In this document: one piece after another, positions 1 to 11,456 of the stretch | Numbering within the stretch: the first letter of the stretch is position 1 | How the letters are laid out: each line of letters begins with the position of its first letter | Assembly (NCBI RefSeq): GCF_002775205.1 | Contig: NC_036461.1 | Location: 12,809,015-12,873,014 of the forward strand | DNA length: 64,000 nucleotides | Origin: Xiphophorus maculatus | Taxonomy: Eukaryota > Chordata > Actinopteri > Cyprinodontiformes > Poeciliidae | Direction: 5' to 3' | Translations under genes and position numbers: made by a program | Notes under the pieces: model-generated | What the model saw: only the letters and a program-made list of their open reading frames with translations | Database searches by the model: none | What the model was told of the DNA's origin: nothing

Positions 1-1090
1 CCTAATCCGCGTGCCAGATCCGTCCGGACGCGAGTAGCTGCCTCGGCCCAAGACATGCTGAAACCCGAGGCCTCGGCATTAAGAATTAAAAACGGCAGAA
101 AGTGGTCCCCGCGCGCGCCTTGTTTTGTCATCAGTGTTCCATTAGTGTCACTTTATTCCGTGCCTCCCCTTCTTCTCCCCGTTGTGTGTTTGAGTCAATA
201 TCGGGAAAGCCTGCCTGTTTCTGCCCAAATGGTTACAATACACCTTGTTCACGCCTGAAGAGCTGACAGATGTTATTAGGCTGACTGGTTCTGATGAGCG
301 GAAAGGGCTAAACAGATAAATCAGACCTGCAACCGATATGCAATCTCAAATTCTGCGAGTCTTCACAGTGCCAGGGGGCATATTGAAGTCCATTCGTTAT
401 TATATAGTTGATAGAATCTAGCTAGAATCAAAAAAGGCACATTTCTGCTGTTACCTTTTAGCAACTTCACAGAGATTCATGTAACTTCCTGGACAGTGGC
501 CTTTATGTTTACAGGGCCGCCCTGCAGCAGGAAGTCTTGTGGATATAATACCTATGTGTGGCTGCAGGCAGTGGCCAGTGTGGTGATGTTGATACAGAAG
601 CGGACCTGACACACAGCTGTTGTTTATGATGCGGCTAGCCCAGGTGGACGGGCCAAGGCCACAAGCCAACCCAACCTCGAATCCACAGATCTATAGTTCT
701 GACCAGAATTGTTTTGGAGGGGGATGTCAAGTCCGGTTTGTCCTTAGTCAGGATATTTCCAGCTCCTTTCGAGCAAGTCTGGAGCAGGGTTTTGATCTAA
801 TCCTATCAGATGTTGGAGAACAGTTTGTTAATGCTTTAATGTTTCCATTTAAAGCTCTTTTAACAGCTCCAACAATAGATGGAATGAAAAACACTTTAAA
901 TGCGAGGGCAGGGTCTATTGAAATTTTAGAAAGAGCACAAAGACCTGCCAAAATGCCAAGTTTTTATGAAACTATTCTAAATCATTCCAAATCATTTCTG
1001 TGATTAATTTGACATTAATCTTGTGCTAGTCAATGGAAAAGCTAAGAAAATGTGTAGTAGATGAACAAGGAAAAATACATAAGTATTCAC
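1..1090. other. Intergenic sequence, no supported gene
   Basis: Moderately AT-rich unique-looking sequence. A 127-codon open frame (620-1003, plus strand) exists, but it has no recognisable domain and I do not call it a gene. The first 120 bases are GC-richer and could belong to an element or exon lying mostly outside the window. Confidence 0.5.
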
Positions 1091-1094
1091 ACTC

Positions 1095-1424
1095 ATAAGA
1101 AAGTGTTTTTATTATGACTTTGTGCTTGTACAATGCTTTGTCAAGTCCAGAGGACACCAAAGTGCTTCACACTACAGTCACTCACCCTTTCATAGACACA
1201 CTCTGATGGTAGCCGACTACTGGAAAGTAGCCACAGCTGTCCTGGAGCAGTCTGAAAGAGGCGAGGGTGCCAGCGCCACTGGGCCCTCTGACCACCACCA
1301 GCAGGCAAGGCAGGTGGAAGTGTCTTGTCCAAGGACACAACAACGGAGGCAGGTGGAGCAGGGATTGAACCAGCAACCTTCCGCTTGCAGGGTGAACCCC
1401 TACCACCGTCAACACCATCGCCCC
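1095..1424. repeat. Old teleost interspersed repeat (SINE- or MITE-like)
   Basis: The stretch has the layout of a repeat common in teleost genomes: a 'caaagtgcttcacac' block, a 'tagccacagctgtcctgg' block, 'ctctgaccaccaccag', 'gtgtcttgtccaaggacaca' and 'ggattgaaccagcaacc', ending in 'caccatcgcccc'. It is diverged, and I saw no clear target duplication. The family is recalled from memory and left unclassified. Confidence 0.6.
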
Positions 1425-1430
1425 TTATGA

Positions 1431-4400
1431 AGCACTTCTTTATTCCGTCTTCTGTGGCGGGACACTATTAGCAGACAACGCTTTGTATCATGTGGGCAGA
1501 TTTCTAAAGAGGGAGCATGATCACAAAATGCTCCCTCTTGCATTTGGTGCTGGAGGGAGCATCCAATGCTCCTGTCAATGAGGAATCTGAGCTTGTTTGT
1601 GTGGATTAGATCCCTCCCTCTTGCTGCTGAGAATATGGAGACTATGCACTTGTTGGAAAACTGCATCGTATTCTATCCCACCTCTGAATCTCAGATGATT
1701 CCAAGCATTTTCCCTGCATTCATGTGCAAGAACCACCAGTTTGCATGACACGTCTGGACTCCTAACATGAAAATGTGTTGCAATATCTGCCTGCTCTAAC
1801 TTACAAAAGTTCTCCAAATGTATCAGATTGTGAGGACATCTCTTGTCCATCTTACATTAATTTGTTTACATCTGTGTCATATGCTGTGATATCCTCTAAT
1901 TTACTTAAGCACTTCAGAGTTATGGCTTCTAGCAAAATGTAGCTGCCAAGTAAAACTGTATAATTGTTCATGGCAGCATAGGGTCGTTTCTGCAGTTTTG
2001 TTTTGTTTTTGTTTTTTTGCAACACTGTTAGAGATTTCAGCAAAGGTTTTAGTCAGAATTACAAATGCTATGTTAACATACACAGAGGAGAAAATTCTTA
2101 AAAGCATTTTTTTTTTTTTTGCTTAATTGGCATCTAGCTCAGATTTATATGTTGATCCAACAATAGCTAACTGACACAAACGGAAGTCAATTTCTTTATA
2201 ACTTCAAAAGCTTTATCTGTGTGAAATTGTGTGCTATTAAGCCTTATCTTGTCTTTCAATGCAATTTTTTGCTGAATTATTTCTACAGTCAAAGCTTATA
2301 TTTTCCTCTCAATCTTACGCCTGCATTATACTTGCAATAATATACTGTATCCATCCTTCTTCTGTAAAAATCAGGAGTATCGACAAATACATTATGATCT
2401 CCAAATAAATTTTTAAAACAACTTAATTTTCAAAAATGATTTAGTTATTTAAAAAAACAAAAACTAACTTATAATCTCTAGGTATTTGTTCCTGGGGGGT
2501 TGCTGTGCAGTCTGGAATAGCATTTAAGTATTTTGGAACAAGAAAAAAGAAACTGGGAGTTTGAAAAAATAATACTATTTCCAGATTTTATGCACTAGCG
2601 CATTATCTAAAATTCATTCATTCATTCATTCATTCATTCATTCATTCATTCATTCATTCCAGCAGCTTTTTTTTTTTACAGCTTTCTAAGCACAGGCAAC
2701 TGCAGAATGATCTGCCACAAATTCAACATGAAGCTTTTTGTTTAGACTTTTAAATTTGACTTAAAAAAGACTGAACTCTGAATTTAAGTCTGGAAAACAA
2801 TAAAATTTTGATGTAGGAAATGTGCAGCAACCTTGTGTTCAAAATTTGTTGAACACTTTGAGCTGTAATTATTATAAAGCGCTGTGAAAGGCTGATGGCT
2901 GTAGGTGCAGTAAATGCGTCGCCCGACATCTGCACAAACACATATTCAGTAACAGTACTCTTTGCTCCCTGGCCTCTGCGTCATCTCTCTACATCAATAA
3001 ATACAGCAAAATAAAATTAGAAATATCTTCAACTATATGACCAGGCTCTAATATGATAGAATTAGTATCAGTGTTTAAAGGTTTGGCCATTTAGGTGAAA
3101 TTCTAAGCCGGGTAGGGAGTAATTTGGACACAGGGAAAATTGATTTTGACCATCAGCACTTTCTCATTTTCAAACAGTGCCTGCGGCTAAATGGGTTAGC
3201 CTCTTAAGAACATTACACAGGTAGCCTCTGCTTTCCTCCCCAATGATTATGTGTCCGCCTTGAGCAATTGATATTTCTTGCAAATAAGAAAATTATCATA
3301 TTCCATGACTGGAAAGAGAGATTAGTGCTTCTGGGGAGTGGAGCCTCTGAATCTAGAGGGAAGGCCAAGCTAAATTTTTTTTTCCTTCCTTTTTTTTTAT
3401 TTTTAATTTTGTTTGGTTTAAGGGTGGATCTGCGTATCAGATGTCCCAAGCTACATTGGAATTGGTTGGCTGTCAGGCCTCATCAATAAAAATGTCCAGT
3501 GATAGACTTTAAGTGGTAAAGGAGAGATTGAGGGGCATTGAGACAGAAGGACTGGCTTTCACTCAAACCAGAAAGAGCTGGGAACATTTACAGAACTGAA
3601 GGGTGTGTCATGATAACCCTGTAATTTCATCACCAATCTCTGTGCTGGTCCGTAAATCATAACTTTAACAAAGTTTGTGCTCCAGATTTTCTCCAAAATG
3701 TATTTTTTTTTTATCATTTAAGCCGTCATTTAAAGTGATCATGACGTTTTGTGAAAACAAACCTCACCTTTTTTTATCATCAATTGTAAGCAGAGAAGCA
3801 CAGCAATAATCTGAGGATAGGAGCCTTTCACTTTGGGCTCTGAGGCTCCACAGAGGCAGCAATGAGGTGTGCGCCACAATGAGTCTGCTCCGTATACAAT
3901 CACAGGGGCCGTCTGGTCTTGTGGCCTGTGAGGCCGTCTCCACACTGTATGTGCAGCCCCTGGCGGTCTAATTAGAACCACATGGGGGAACCTGATAGTG
4001 GTATTTCATGACCAGAGAAGTTAACCTGGGCAGTCTCACACTTGTGAGATAGAAGGTCAATGCTTGCTCTGACCTTCAACATACACTTTAAAATACAACT
4101 GTCTGGTAGTGCCGTGCTACAGGCAAGTTTGAAACCACTCATAAATAAACGTTTTGCTCAAAAAGAGCTAAACTTTCAATTATTTGTCATAATTATTTGT
4201 CATAATCATTTGTCGTAATCATTTGAAGACGTGGGCTGCTTTTTACCTTTTTACTTGTGTTTACTCAGTCTTGCATATTTAGAAGATTGAAAAGTGGAGC
4301 AAAAAGGAGGAAATGAAGGAATTAAAAACCTATTTCCCGCAGATTAATATTACCTGCTGTTGATTCTTTGGGATTAATTACCAGCAGGTGAACAGCAGAT

Positions 4401-6890
4401 GCAAGTCATTTCTTAAGTAGGTAAGTTGAATTTTACTAAATTTTTTAAAAACTATTTTCATGGAACATCTTGGTCTCATTTTTGCTAATAATAATAACAA
4501 TAATGAATACAACCGAGCAGGAAATAAAAGTTTCAATGCCTAAATTACGTTTTCCTAGAGGTGAACAGCAGTACCTGAAATTAAAGTTGTTTCTGTGGAA
4601 AGTAAAGTAGTTTTGATCAGTAGTTTAGGTTTTTATGGAGGCCTATGATTTGGTGTCATCTTATTGTACCTGAACATGCATGTGCCTGAAACAAAGAAAA
4701 ATAAAGGACAAAAGAGGAAGTGTCCATCCCTAAGAAACATTCCCTCAGCAGATGAACAGAACGAGATCATGTCTTTTGAACATACGGGGGAAGAAATCCA
4801 GGAAAAACTGTACATAGGCCCAGAGACATGAATGATGCTTTAGTTTTTAGCAAATAACCCATGTTGTTAGAACTAAAATACTATCTTTGTCCATCAAACC
4901 GCATTAACTTTGCATTGCTTATACATTTTATGTTATTTACACAGATTTCTACTTATAAGCTGCCCAAACATTCACTCTTAGCTTTAGGAATCTTCTTTCA
5001 TAAATGTTTCAAAGGAAGGGCTACAAATCACTTTCCCCTGAAAATGGTGAGGGGCAAGACTTAAAAGGAAGGAATATCCGGGCAATGGCAACAGAAACCA
5101 CTTTTAGGATTAGTAGGATGTCACACTCCCTGGAAGCAAAAGCCAAAGAAATAAGGGATGAGCAAAGACTTGCACAGCACTCACATTTATTCCTTCTCTC
5201 TCTCGCTCTCTCTCTCTGTTCATCTCTCTCTTTCTCCCATCCTATAGCCTGTAACAGGTTTTTGTGGCTCCAGTGCCCTGCAGAGTGGCTGACCAATAGG
5301 TCTAAGCAGCATTTACCGGAGGGCCAGTTAGAACTTGGACAACACCAAACACACTAATGGGAAAGAGACAAAGCCACAGGCCACAGACATCCAGTAAACA
5401 GCAGACCACAGTCCGCAAGATGTGTGCTCTTTCCTCCATCTAACCATGCAGGTACACCAGCCAGAACTGCGACTTCCTAAACTCTTTTGTGTGTTTTACC
5501 ACTGACTATGTGGCTGGAGAAACCTGAGCAACGTCCAACATTTGGTTGCACAGACAAGCAAAATGCTTTCTACCTGCATCATTAGCCCGACGGCTCTGTT
5601 GCACCTCCAAGGATATTTAGCCGTTGGATCGGCTAATAGGAAAAATAAATCTCTCTCTGCCTCTCCGTCCATCTAATGTGCTCTGCAGCCATGTGCTTCC
5701 AGTTAAGCTGTCGCTCAGCACAGAGCAGAGGTTAAGTGAAACTACCTGCTCCTCTGTGTCTGGCGATTATTTGCTTTTGTCCACGGTGCTGCCAGATCAT
5801 AAAACACTTGTGTCCACTTTTCTCCTGCCCTGCAGTCCCTGGGGTTCATTACCGTTACGCCTGAACGTGTGGCAGTACAAGCTGGCCTTTTTTTTAATAT
5901 CACGCTGGAGCTTTCTCTAACAGCACGCAGCGCAGGCCAGTCTTTCATCAGCAAGCTGTTATACGTTTAGAGCCCTCCCCTTCGTTTTCACTACACTGAT
6001 GATCTTTGTTCTTGATGTGATGCAATAAATAATGAAAAATGAGGTTTCTGCAGGCAAATAGGAAGAGATATGAAAGTGGACTGGAGCACTGGATCTGGTT
6101 TCCTGTCTGAATGGCTGTTAATTAATGAAGCAGTCGAGGGCTATAATTCTTTATTGGGCCGAGACTCTCAGAGTGCCAGGCAGTTCAGCGATCACAGTCG
6201 TCCACATGCAGCCTGCCTTGTGCTTTTATTGTTTCTGTACTTTTCATTTCTCCAGTCTGAAAGAGTTTGAACTATTCATCATCAAGGAAAATCAAGATAA
6301 TCCCTCTCTCCTTACCCCAGCACAATTCCAGATATAAAAAGATAAGTAATCTGAAGCTGTAATGAGTGAACAAAGATCAAGCCCTTTTCTGCCCCTCCTC
6401 TGCATGAAAAGCTGGCTGGCTCAAAAGGAATCTCAAAAGAAGCCACAGGTGATTTGTCTCCGTCTGTCTGTTTGACTTCATTTGCAGTATTTAGATCAAA
6501 AAGAGCTCAGATGAGCCCTGTGTGGTTGGACTCCGACACAGTCATTAACTCGACTACAGATCTCTCTGCCACACTGGCAGCTATAAACGCTGTAAAGTTC
6601 TGCTCTCTTTAGCAGACGCTAGTCATGCAGAATCACTGGTGCCTTCCATAGACAGTAATTAAAGTAAACGAATGACATAAGATACCAGGAAATTGAAATG
6701 ATTAGCTGAAGAACAGAAATGTCCAAGTCAATAAAGTAGCTGCATTTAACTCTCAAAAGGGGGCAGGAGTTTTAAAAACAGCACAAGATATAAAGTTACA
6801 TTGACTGTTTTCTGATGTATGGCTCCCTCTTTTAAATACCGTCATCATTTCATGAATGGAGTCTAAATACGTGGTATGAAATATCTGAGT
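1431..6890. other. Intergenic sequence without a supported gene
   Basis: No open frame here resembles a known protein. The stretch holds an ATTC microsatellite near 2612-2659, a CT-rich run near 5191-5233, and moderately complex sequence at 5,600-6,700 that could be conserved regulatory DNA. That suggestion rests only on composition and neighbourhood. Confidence 0.5.
2612..2659. repeat. (ATTC)n microsatellite
   Basis: About twelve uninterrupted tandem copies of ATTC, seen directly. Likely length-polymorphic. Confidence 0.95.
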
Positions 6891-6896
6891 ACAAAT

Positions 6897-7115
6897 GGTG
6901 GTGTTTGGTCTTTTTGCATGGTGTTTGCATGTTCCCCCCATGCGTGCGTTGGTTTTCTCTGGGTACTCTGGATTCCTCCTACGGTCAAACAAACATGACA
7001 GTTAATTCAGCCTTCTAATTATTAAGTGTGTGTGTGATGCTCTGTAATGTACCCTGCCTTTTGCCTGATGATGGCTGGAGAAACACACCAGCCTCACTGT
7101 GGCCGTGCAAGAATA
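6897..7115. repeat. Diverged fish interspersed repeat
   Basis: Contains the order 'tgcatgttcccccca', 'ggttttctctgggtactc', 'cctcctacggtc', 'aacatgacagttaatt', 'gtaccctgcctt' and 'tgatggctggag'. This is the order of a very common fish repeat that normally reads gttctccccatg...ttttctctgggtactccgg...accctgcctctcgcc...agctggagata. The copy is decayed and internally shortened. The family name is uncertain. Confidence 0.55.
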
Positions 7116-7119
7116 AGTA

Positions 7120-10100
7120 TTGACAATGCATGGATGTTTTATTTGCCTTCAACTTCATCTTTGTAAAATAAAAAAAATACACTGACATTTCTGATTATAA
7201 CATTAACAAAATATGTTAGGGAGTATCAATTCTTTTGCACTGTGTATTTGCTGGAAATAAGCTTGCAACATTAACTAGATACCCATTTTGGAGTTGAAAG
7301 TCCATCCATATTTAGCATTTGGTTATGCTCATAAGGCATCAGTACAGAATGTCACCTATCTCTTTATGCAGATTACATCCTTGTTTTTGTTTTTTTGACT
7401 TGTTGACCCTGTTTTGTACACTCAGCTTTGCTCTTTGCGGCCGTGTTTCTTATTTTATTTGTGAACTTTTTCTTCTCAGTTGTCCTCTGTCTCCAGGCGT
7501 GGGCGTAAAAGGGACCGCATTCCCAGAGGAGACAGTTAAGTCCCTCAGAAGGGGAAGCAATCAGACCCAAACCTCCAAATGATGAGTGTCATCCTCTTCC
7601 CTCCTCATCCGACCAGAGGCTGTGAGTGGCGGTTGAGTTGTCCCGTCCTCACCACCACACTCTGGGCTGGGGTTCTCTTTGCTTAACCCACATGTCTGAA
7701 CTTGAATTACTGCAATAATGAGATGCTAGGAGGACAACAATGGCATCTGCCCCTGCTCTCAGTCACATAGGGAGTATGTATGTAAAACTCACAACCAAAC
7801 AACCTGCAGAATCAAAGTTTGGACAGCAGTGCAGTTTACCAACAAATTAGACACTGGTCAGTATAAATCTGGTTTATATTACAGAATGTTTTCCAACATG
7901 TGGTGGAGAGACTGATAGCATATCAATGGAAAAAACTATGTAAACAGTGAATTTGTAGTTTGTGTCATTTTGTACATGGTAAGTAATTGTCCACATTTCC
8001 ATGGTGAATTTTTGAAACAGTTGTTTTGATTTTAGTGAAACATGACTGAGAATTTAATTTTTTTTTTTAAACTAATCTGAATATGCATGTCTTTATTTTC
8101 ATCTCCATATTGAAAATTTAAGCACGGATATTCCTGCCACCTAAAGCGTTAAAGACCAGATTTCACTGCTGGGGCACCACCGCACAAAATATTGGGTACA
8201 CTTGCTTAATGCCTGAATTTCATCCCTAAACATTGTAATTTCTAGAGAGGACTTTGCTTAGAACTATACCATATCACAAAAAAGCCGCTGTCCCACACTT
8301 TGCTGAATCTCTGCTGTTTGATCCGAGGCCTGTGTTCATTCAGCCTTTTCTGAGCAAGCTTTCATTCCCTCCCACCTGGCATTAGAAGAAAGGCTGCCAC
8401 TAAACACAAGGCAGAGTGGGCACCTTGCCACAGTCACACTACCACAGTCTCTTGTCGACCGTTCTGTGTATTTCCTTCAGAAGCCACCCCACCGGCCCCT
8501 GCTCGGCTCTTTTCTGCCTTGCAAAACGACTACAAAGCTTTGGGCTAAACGGCCAGAGAGGAAACGATGAGAGAAGCGACGAAAAGAATGGCGTTTAACA
8601 CGGCCGTTCTGAAAGTGATGCGGAGTAAATAAGGGTGCTGCCAAAACCTGCATCAATGAAAACTGGGTGAGGCTGTGGGTGTTGTGGCTAATTGCCAGGC
8701 TGGGAGTTTCAGGCCTGCCAAGTAGTGCACAAATTGTCACATGCACCAGTGGCCAAACCCAAACCACTATGACCAAGAGTGGAAGTGACATCATTCTCTA
8801 TGGCTTGGCGGACAAGGATGATGGCATTATAATAGGGATGGCGTCGCTCTGCAGGGACAAGCCAAGACTTGGTTAACCACTAAGAAAAGGCACAAGGGCA
8901 AAGTGAACGATAAGAAAAATAAATGAAGGTTTTTTACTGTTTCGCACCTGTTTTGGTCATGCTTTGCTCTCTGAACTTCTCGAGCGAGCCCTCCCGAATG
9001 TCTGTTTATAAACAAGTCTCAATATTATTGTGATGTCTGAGCTGAATTCGATAGATTCCTCTGCTGTCAGTCGTGCTTCCGCTGCAATCTGATCCCAAAT
9101 TGCATTCAACAGTAAATGGAGACAAGCGCGGCTCATTGTGCCTGAACCCCCCCCCCCACCCTCTCTAACTTCATCACGGGAGCTCACCGAAGCTCTCGAA
9201 GGGGCCATGGGAGTCTGGAAACGAATTTGTCCATTACTCAGAGCGAGACACTAACCTGGAGTTAGAGTGTCTTCTCCATCAGAGTCCGGGGTCTGCCTAG
9301 AAGTGTTCCCTTTGAGGCTTTAATGGACTCTGCTAAACTCATTCTCTCTCCATATTACCTTTACAATTGCCTCCTATCTGGTTTCTATCTGCTCTGTTTA
9401 CACACATGGTCTCCTTTTTCCCCCTTCCATCCTTTTATTTTGTCTAATATTAATCCTTCACTTCATCTCTGTGTTTCTGTTTGTTCTTACTGGAACACAC
9501 AGATATGGGATTTTTCCTGTCAATGTACTGGATTTGAAAAACGTAACCTTCGGTTCTGAATTTGCTCTGAATATTTTCCACAGCTCCTCCCACTGAGGTC
9601 AGATTGTTGCCTACATGAAGGGAAACACCTCATTATTTCTCACACAGAGCCCTGCAGATTGCTGTAGATTGTCCGTCTGAGGCCGCTCATTGACTGTGGA
9701 ATATTTGTCGCAGTTTTCCTCTCCCCCCACATGTGCATCTGGTTTTAATGACTGCCACGCACCCACAGTCCAGTTAAAAGTGAATGGACCCAAATAATGC
9801 CAAGACCACATTGGAAATTTTGAAAAGCTTTTTTTTTCTAACAGAAGCAATTGTTTCTGTCAGTAATAGCATCTGGTCATCATGGCTTAGATGTGCCATT
9901 TTCTCTTCCCTGCTCTGATTCTAGTTTTCATTCATCACTTTATTTTTTTGTGCCGCACCAACGTCTGACGAGGCAAACCAGCTCTCAATATTTCCTGCTA
10001 CAGCTCTACTTACTTTCTGCTCCAACAACACGACTTCTTCAAATATTGCAGCAAAGTTTTATAAAGCGGTTATCAGCACCACTTCCAATCTCTACCATAT

Positions 10101-10190
10101 GGAGGCCTAAAGGTGACAAAAAAATATAATCTGTTTTAAGTTAGAATAACAATCACAGGCTTTGTGGCAGATTTTAAACATTGTTTAAAA
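7120..10190. other. Intergenic sequence without a supported gene
   Basis: No coding exon is recognisable. A C-homopolymer tract lies near 9148-9160. The part at 8,900-9,250 is less AT-rich and repeat-free by eye, so it is a possible conserved non-coding element. Confidence 0.45.
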
Positions 10191-10199
10191 TTTATATTT

Positions 10200-10405
10200 T
10201 AGATGGATTTATACAGTTTTGATTCTGTGGACAATTTTAAAAAGCAGCTGAATACATTTTTAGTCCGAGAAGTGTAGACTTGAGCTTTTGTAACAGGTAC
10301 TTCTGACTTTGTGTTTTGTTTTCTGTGTTGGACATTTCTGTGCGTTTTGTTATTTTTGCCCTTTTTGTGGAGAAGTTTATGATATCTGTCTTTGAAAATG
10401 TGCTA
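10200..10405 (+). repeat. Possible 3' end of a non-LTR retrotransposon
   Basis: A short frame starting at 10202 ends in 'FKKQLNTFLVREV' before a stop, like the C-termini of some fish LINE reverse transcriptase ORFs. It is followed by 'tttgaaaatgtgctatatataaat', resembling the common LINE tail 'gaaaagtgctatataaat'. Too short for a firm call. Confidence 0.3.
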
Positions 10406-10411
10406 TATATA

Positions 10412-10535
10412 AATCAAAATCAAATTTTATTTGTATAGCACATTTCAGCAGCAAGGCATTTCAAAGTGCTTTACATATCAAACACAGAAACACAATGCAA
10501 CATAGAATCAAAAATCAAAACACGACATTAAGTCA
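10412..10535 (+). repeat. Teleost interspersed repeat, copy 1
   Basis: Begins 'tcaaattttatttgtatagc' and contains 'ttcagcagcaaggcatttca' then 'aagtgctttacat', a widespread fish repeat core. A second, more diverged copy lies at about 38155-38290. Probably the tail of an old retroelement; the class is not certain. Confidence 0.65.
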
Positions 10536-11097
10536 GGTTCCATCAATAAATTTGTAATTGATTACGTTTCAAATACAATCCTAAACAGGTGGGTGTTTAG
10601 TCAAGTTTGCATCCATAAAAGATTTACCTGTTACACTCCTACTGTGTTATATGGAACAAAATACCTATTGCTATTTTTATTCCCACTCACACTCACAATC
10701 ACACAGTTAAAATGATGTAGACAGCATTTTAATGTGCTTCTGGCACAAGGCTCCGTACACCTCTTTCACGGAATTTTGAGCAGGGACTCCGCCGTCCCTC
10801 ATGGATTTTTGTGTAATTCTATGGTACCTGTTAGTGTCTAGAATATATAGGAAGTTTTACTTTTTTAACTTTACCTCACTTGACGTACTGTAATTAGCTT
10901 CCATAGATAGATATGTGTTTGCCACTTGGCACTCAATAATCAACTGGATTTGACAGTATTTGGATTGAAAGTAATCAAAAAGTTACTTTTGATAGAAAAG
11001 CAATTATTTACCTGTTAAAATAAGAACGATATACAAAAATGAGAAATCTATTAGAAGATAAGTTTTAAGGTAAAAACTAATCCAAATAGTTTAAAGT

Positions 11098-11402
11098 TGT
11101 CAGGATCTGTGTTTTCTGTGTTCATTTAGAGTTTTTTGTGTCCTTGCGTCTCTTCGTTGTCCTGTCCTCCCCTTGATTGTTCCCAGGTGTGTCTCGTCTC
11201 TGTGATTACCCTCCCGTGTATTTAACTCCACCTGTGTTCTTTGTTCCTCGTCGGGTCCTCGTCTACGTCTAGTCTATTCGTTGTCAGTGTTTCCTTGTGC
11301 CTGCTGCTTGTTCCTGGACTTATTCACCATTAAAATCATCATTTTCATCCCACCTGGGTCTACAGCGTCTGCCTCACCAACCCCCACCCGCACCCCATGA
11401 CA
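11098..11402 (+). repeat. 5' LTR of the element
   Basis: A 305-bp terminal repeat, TGTCAGG...ATGACA. It carries a TATA-like 'gtatttaac' near 11219 and an ATTAAA polyadenylation-type signal near its end (about 11330). Matches the 3' copy base for base by eye. Confidence 0.92.
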
Positions 11403-11456
11403 GAAGGACCCGACCAGGACGAACGGTGAGGCACGCTAATTTTTTAGTTTTACATC

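Noticed and set aside
620-1003. 127-codon open frame on the plus strand
   Set aside because: No recognisable domain, splice context or promoter, so chance is the simplest explanation.
5004-5357. 117-codon plus-strand frame
   Set aside because: Runs through a CT-rich simple tract that encodes serine/leucine runs; no protein resemblance.
8477-8794. 105-codon minus-strand frame
   Set aside because: No homology recognised and no splice or promoter support.
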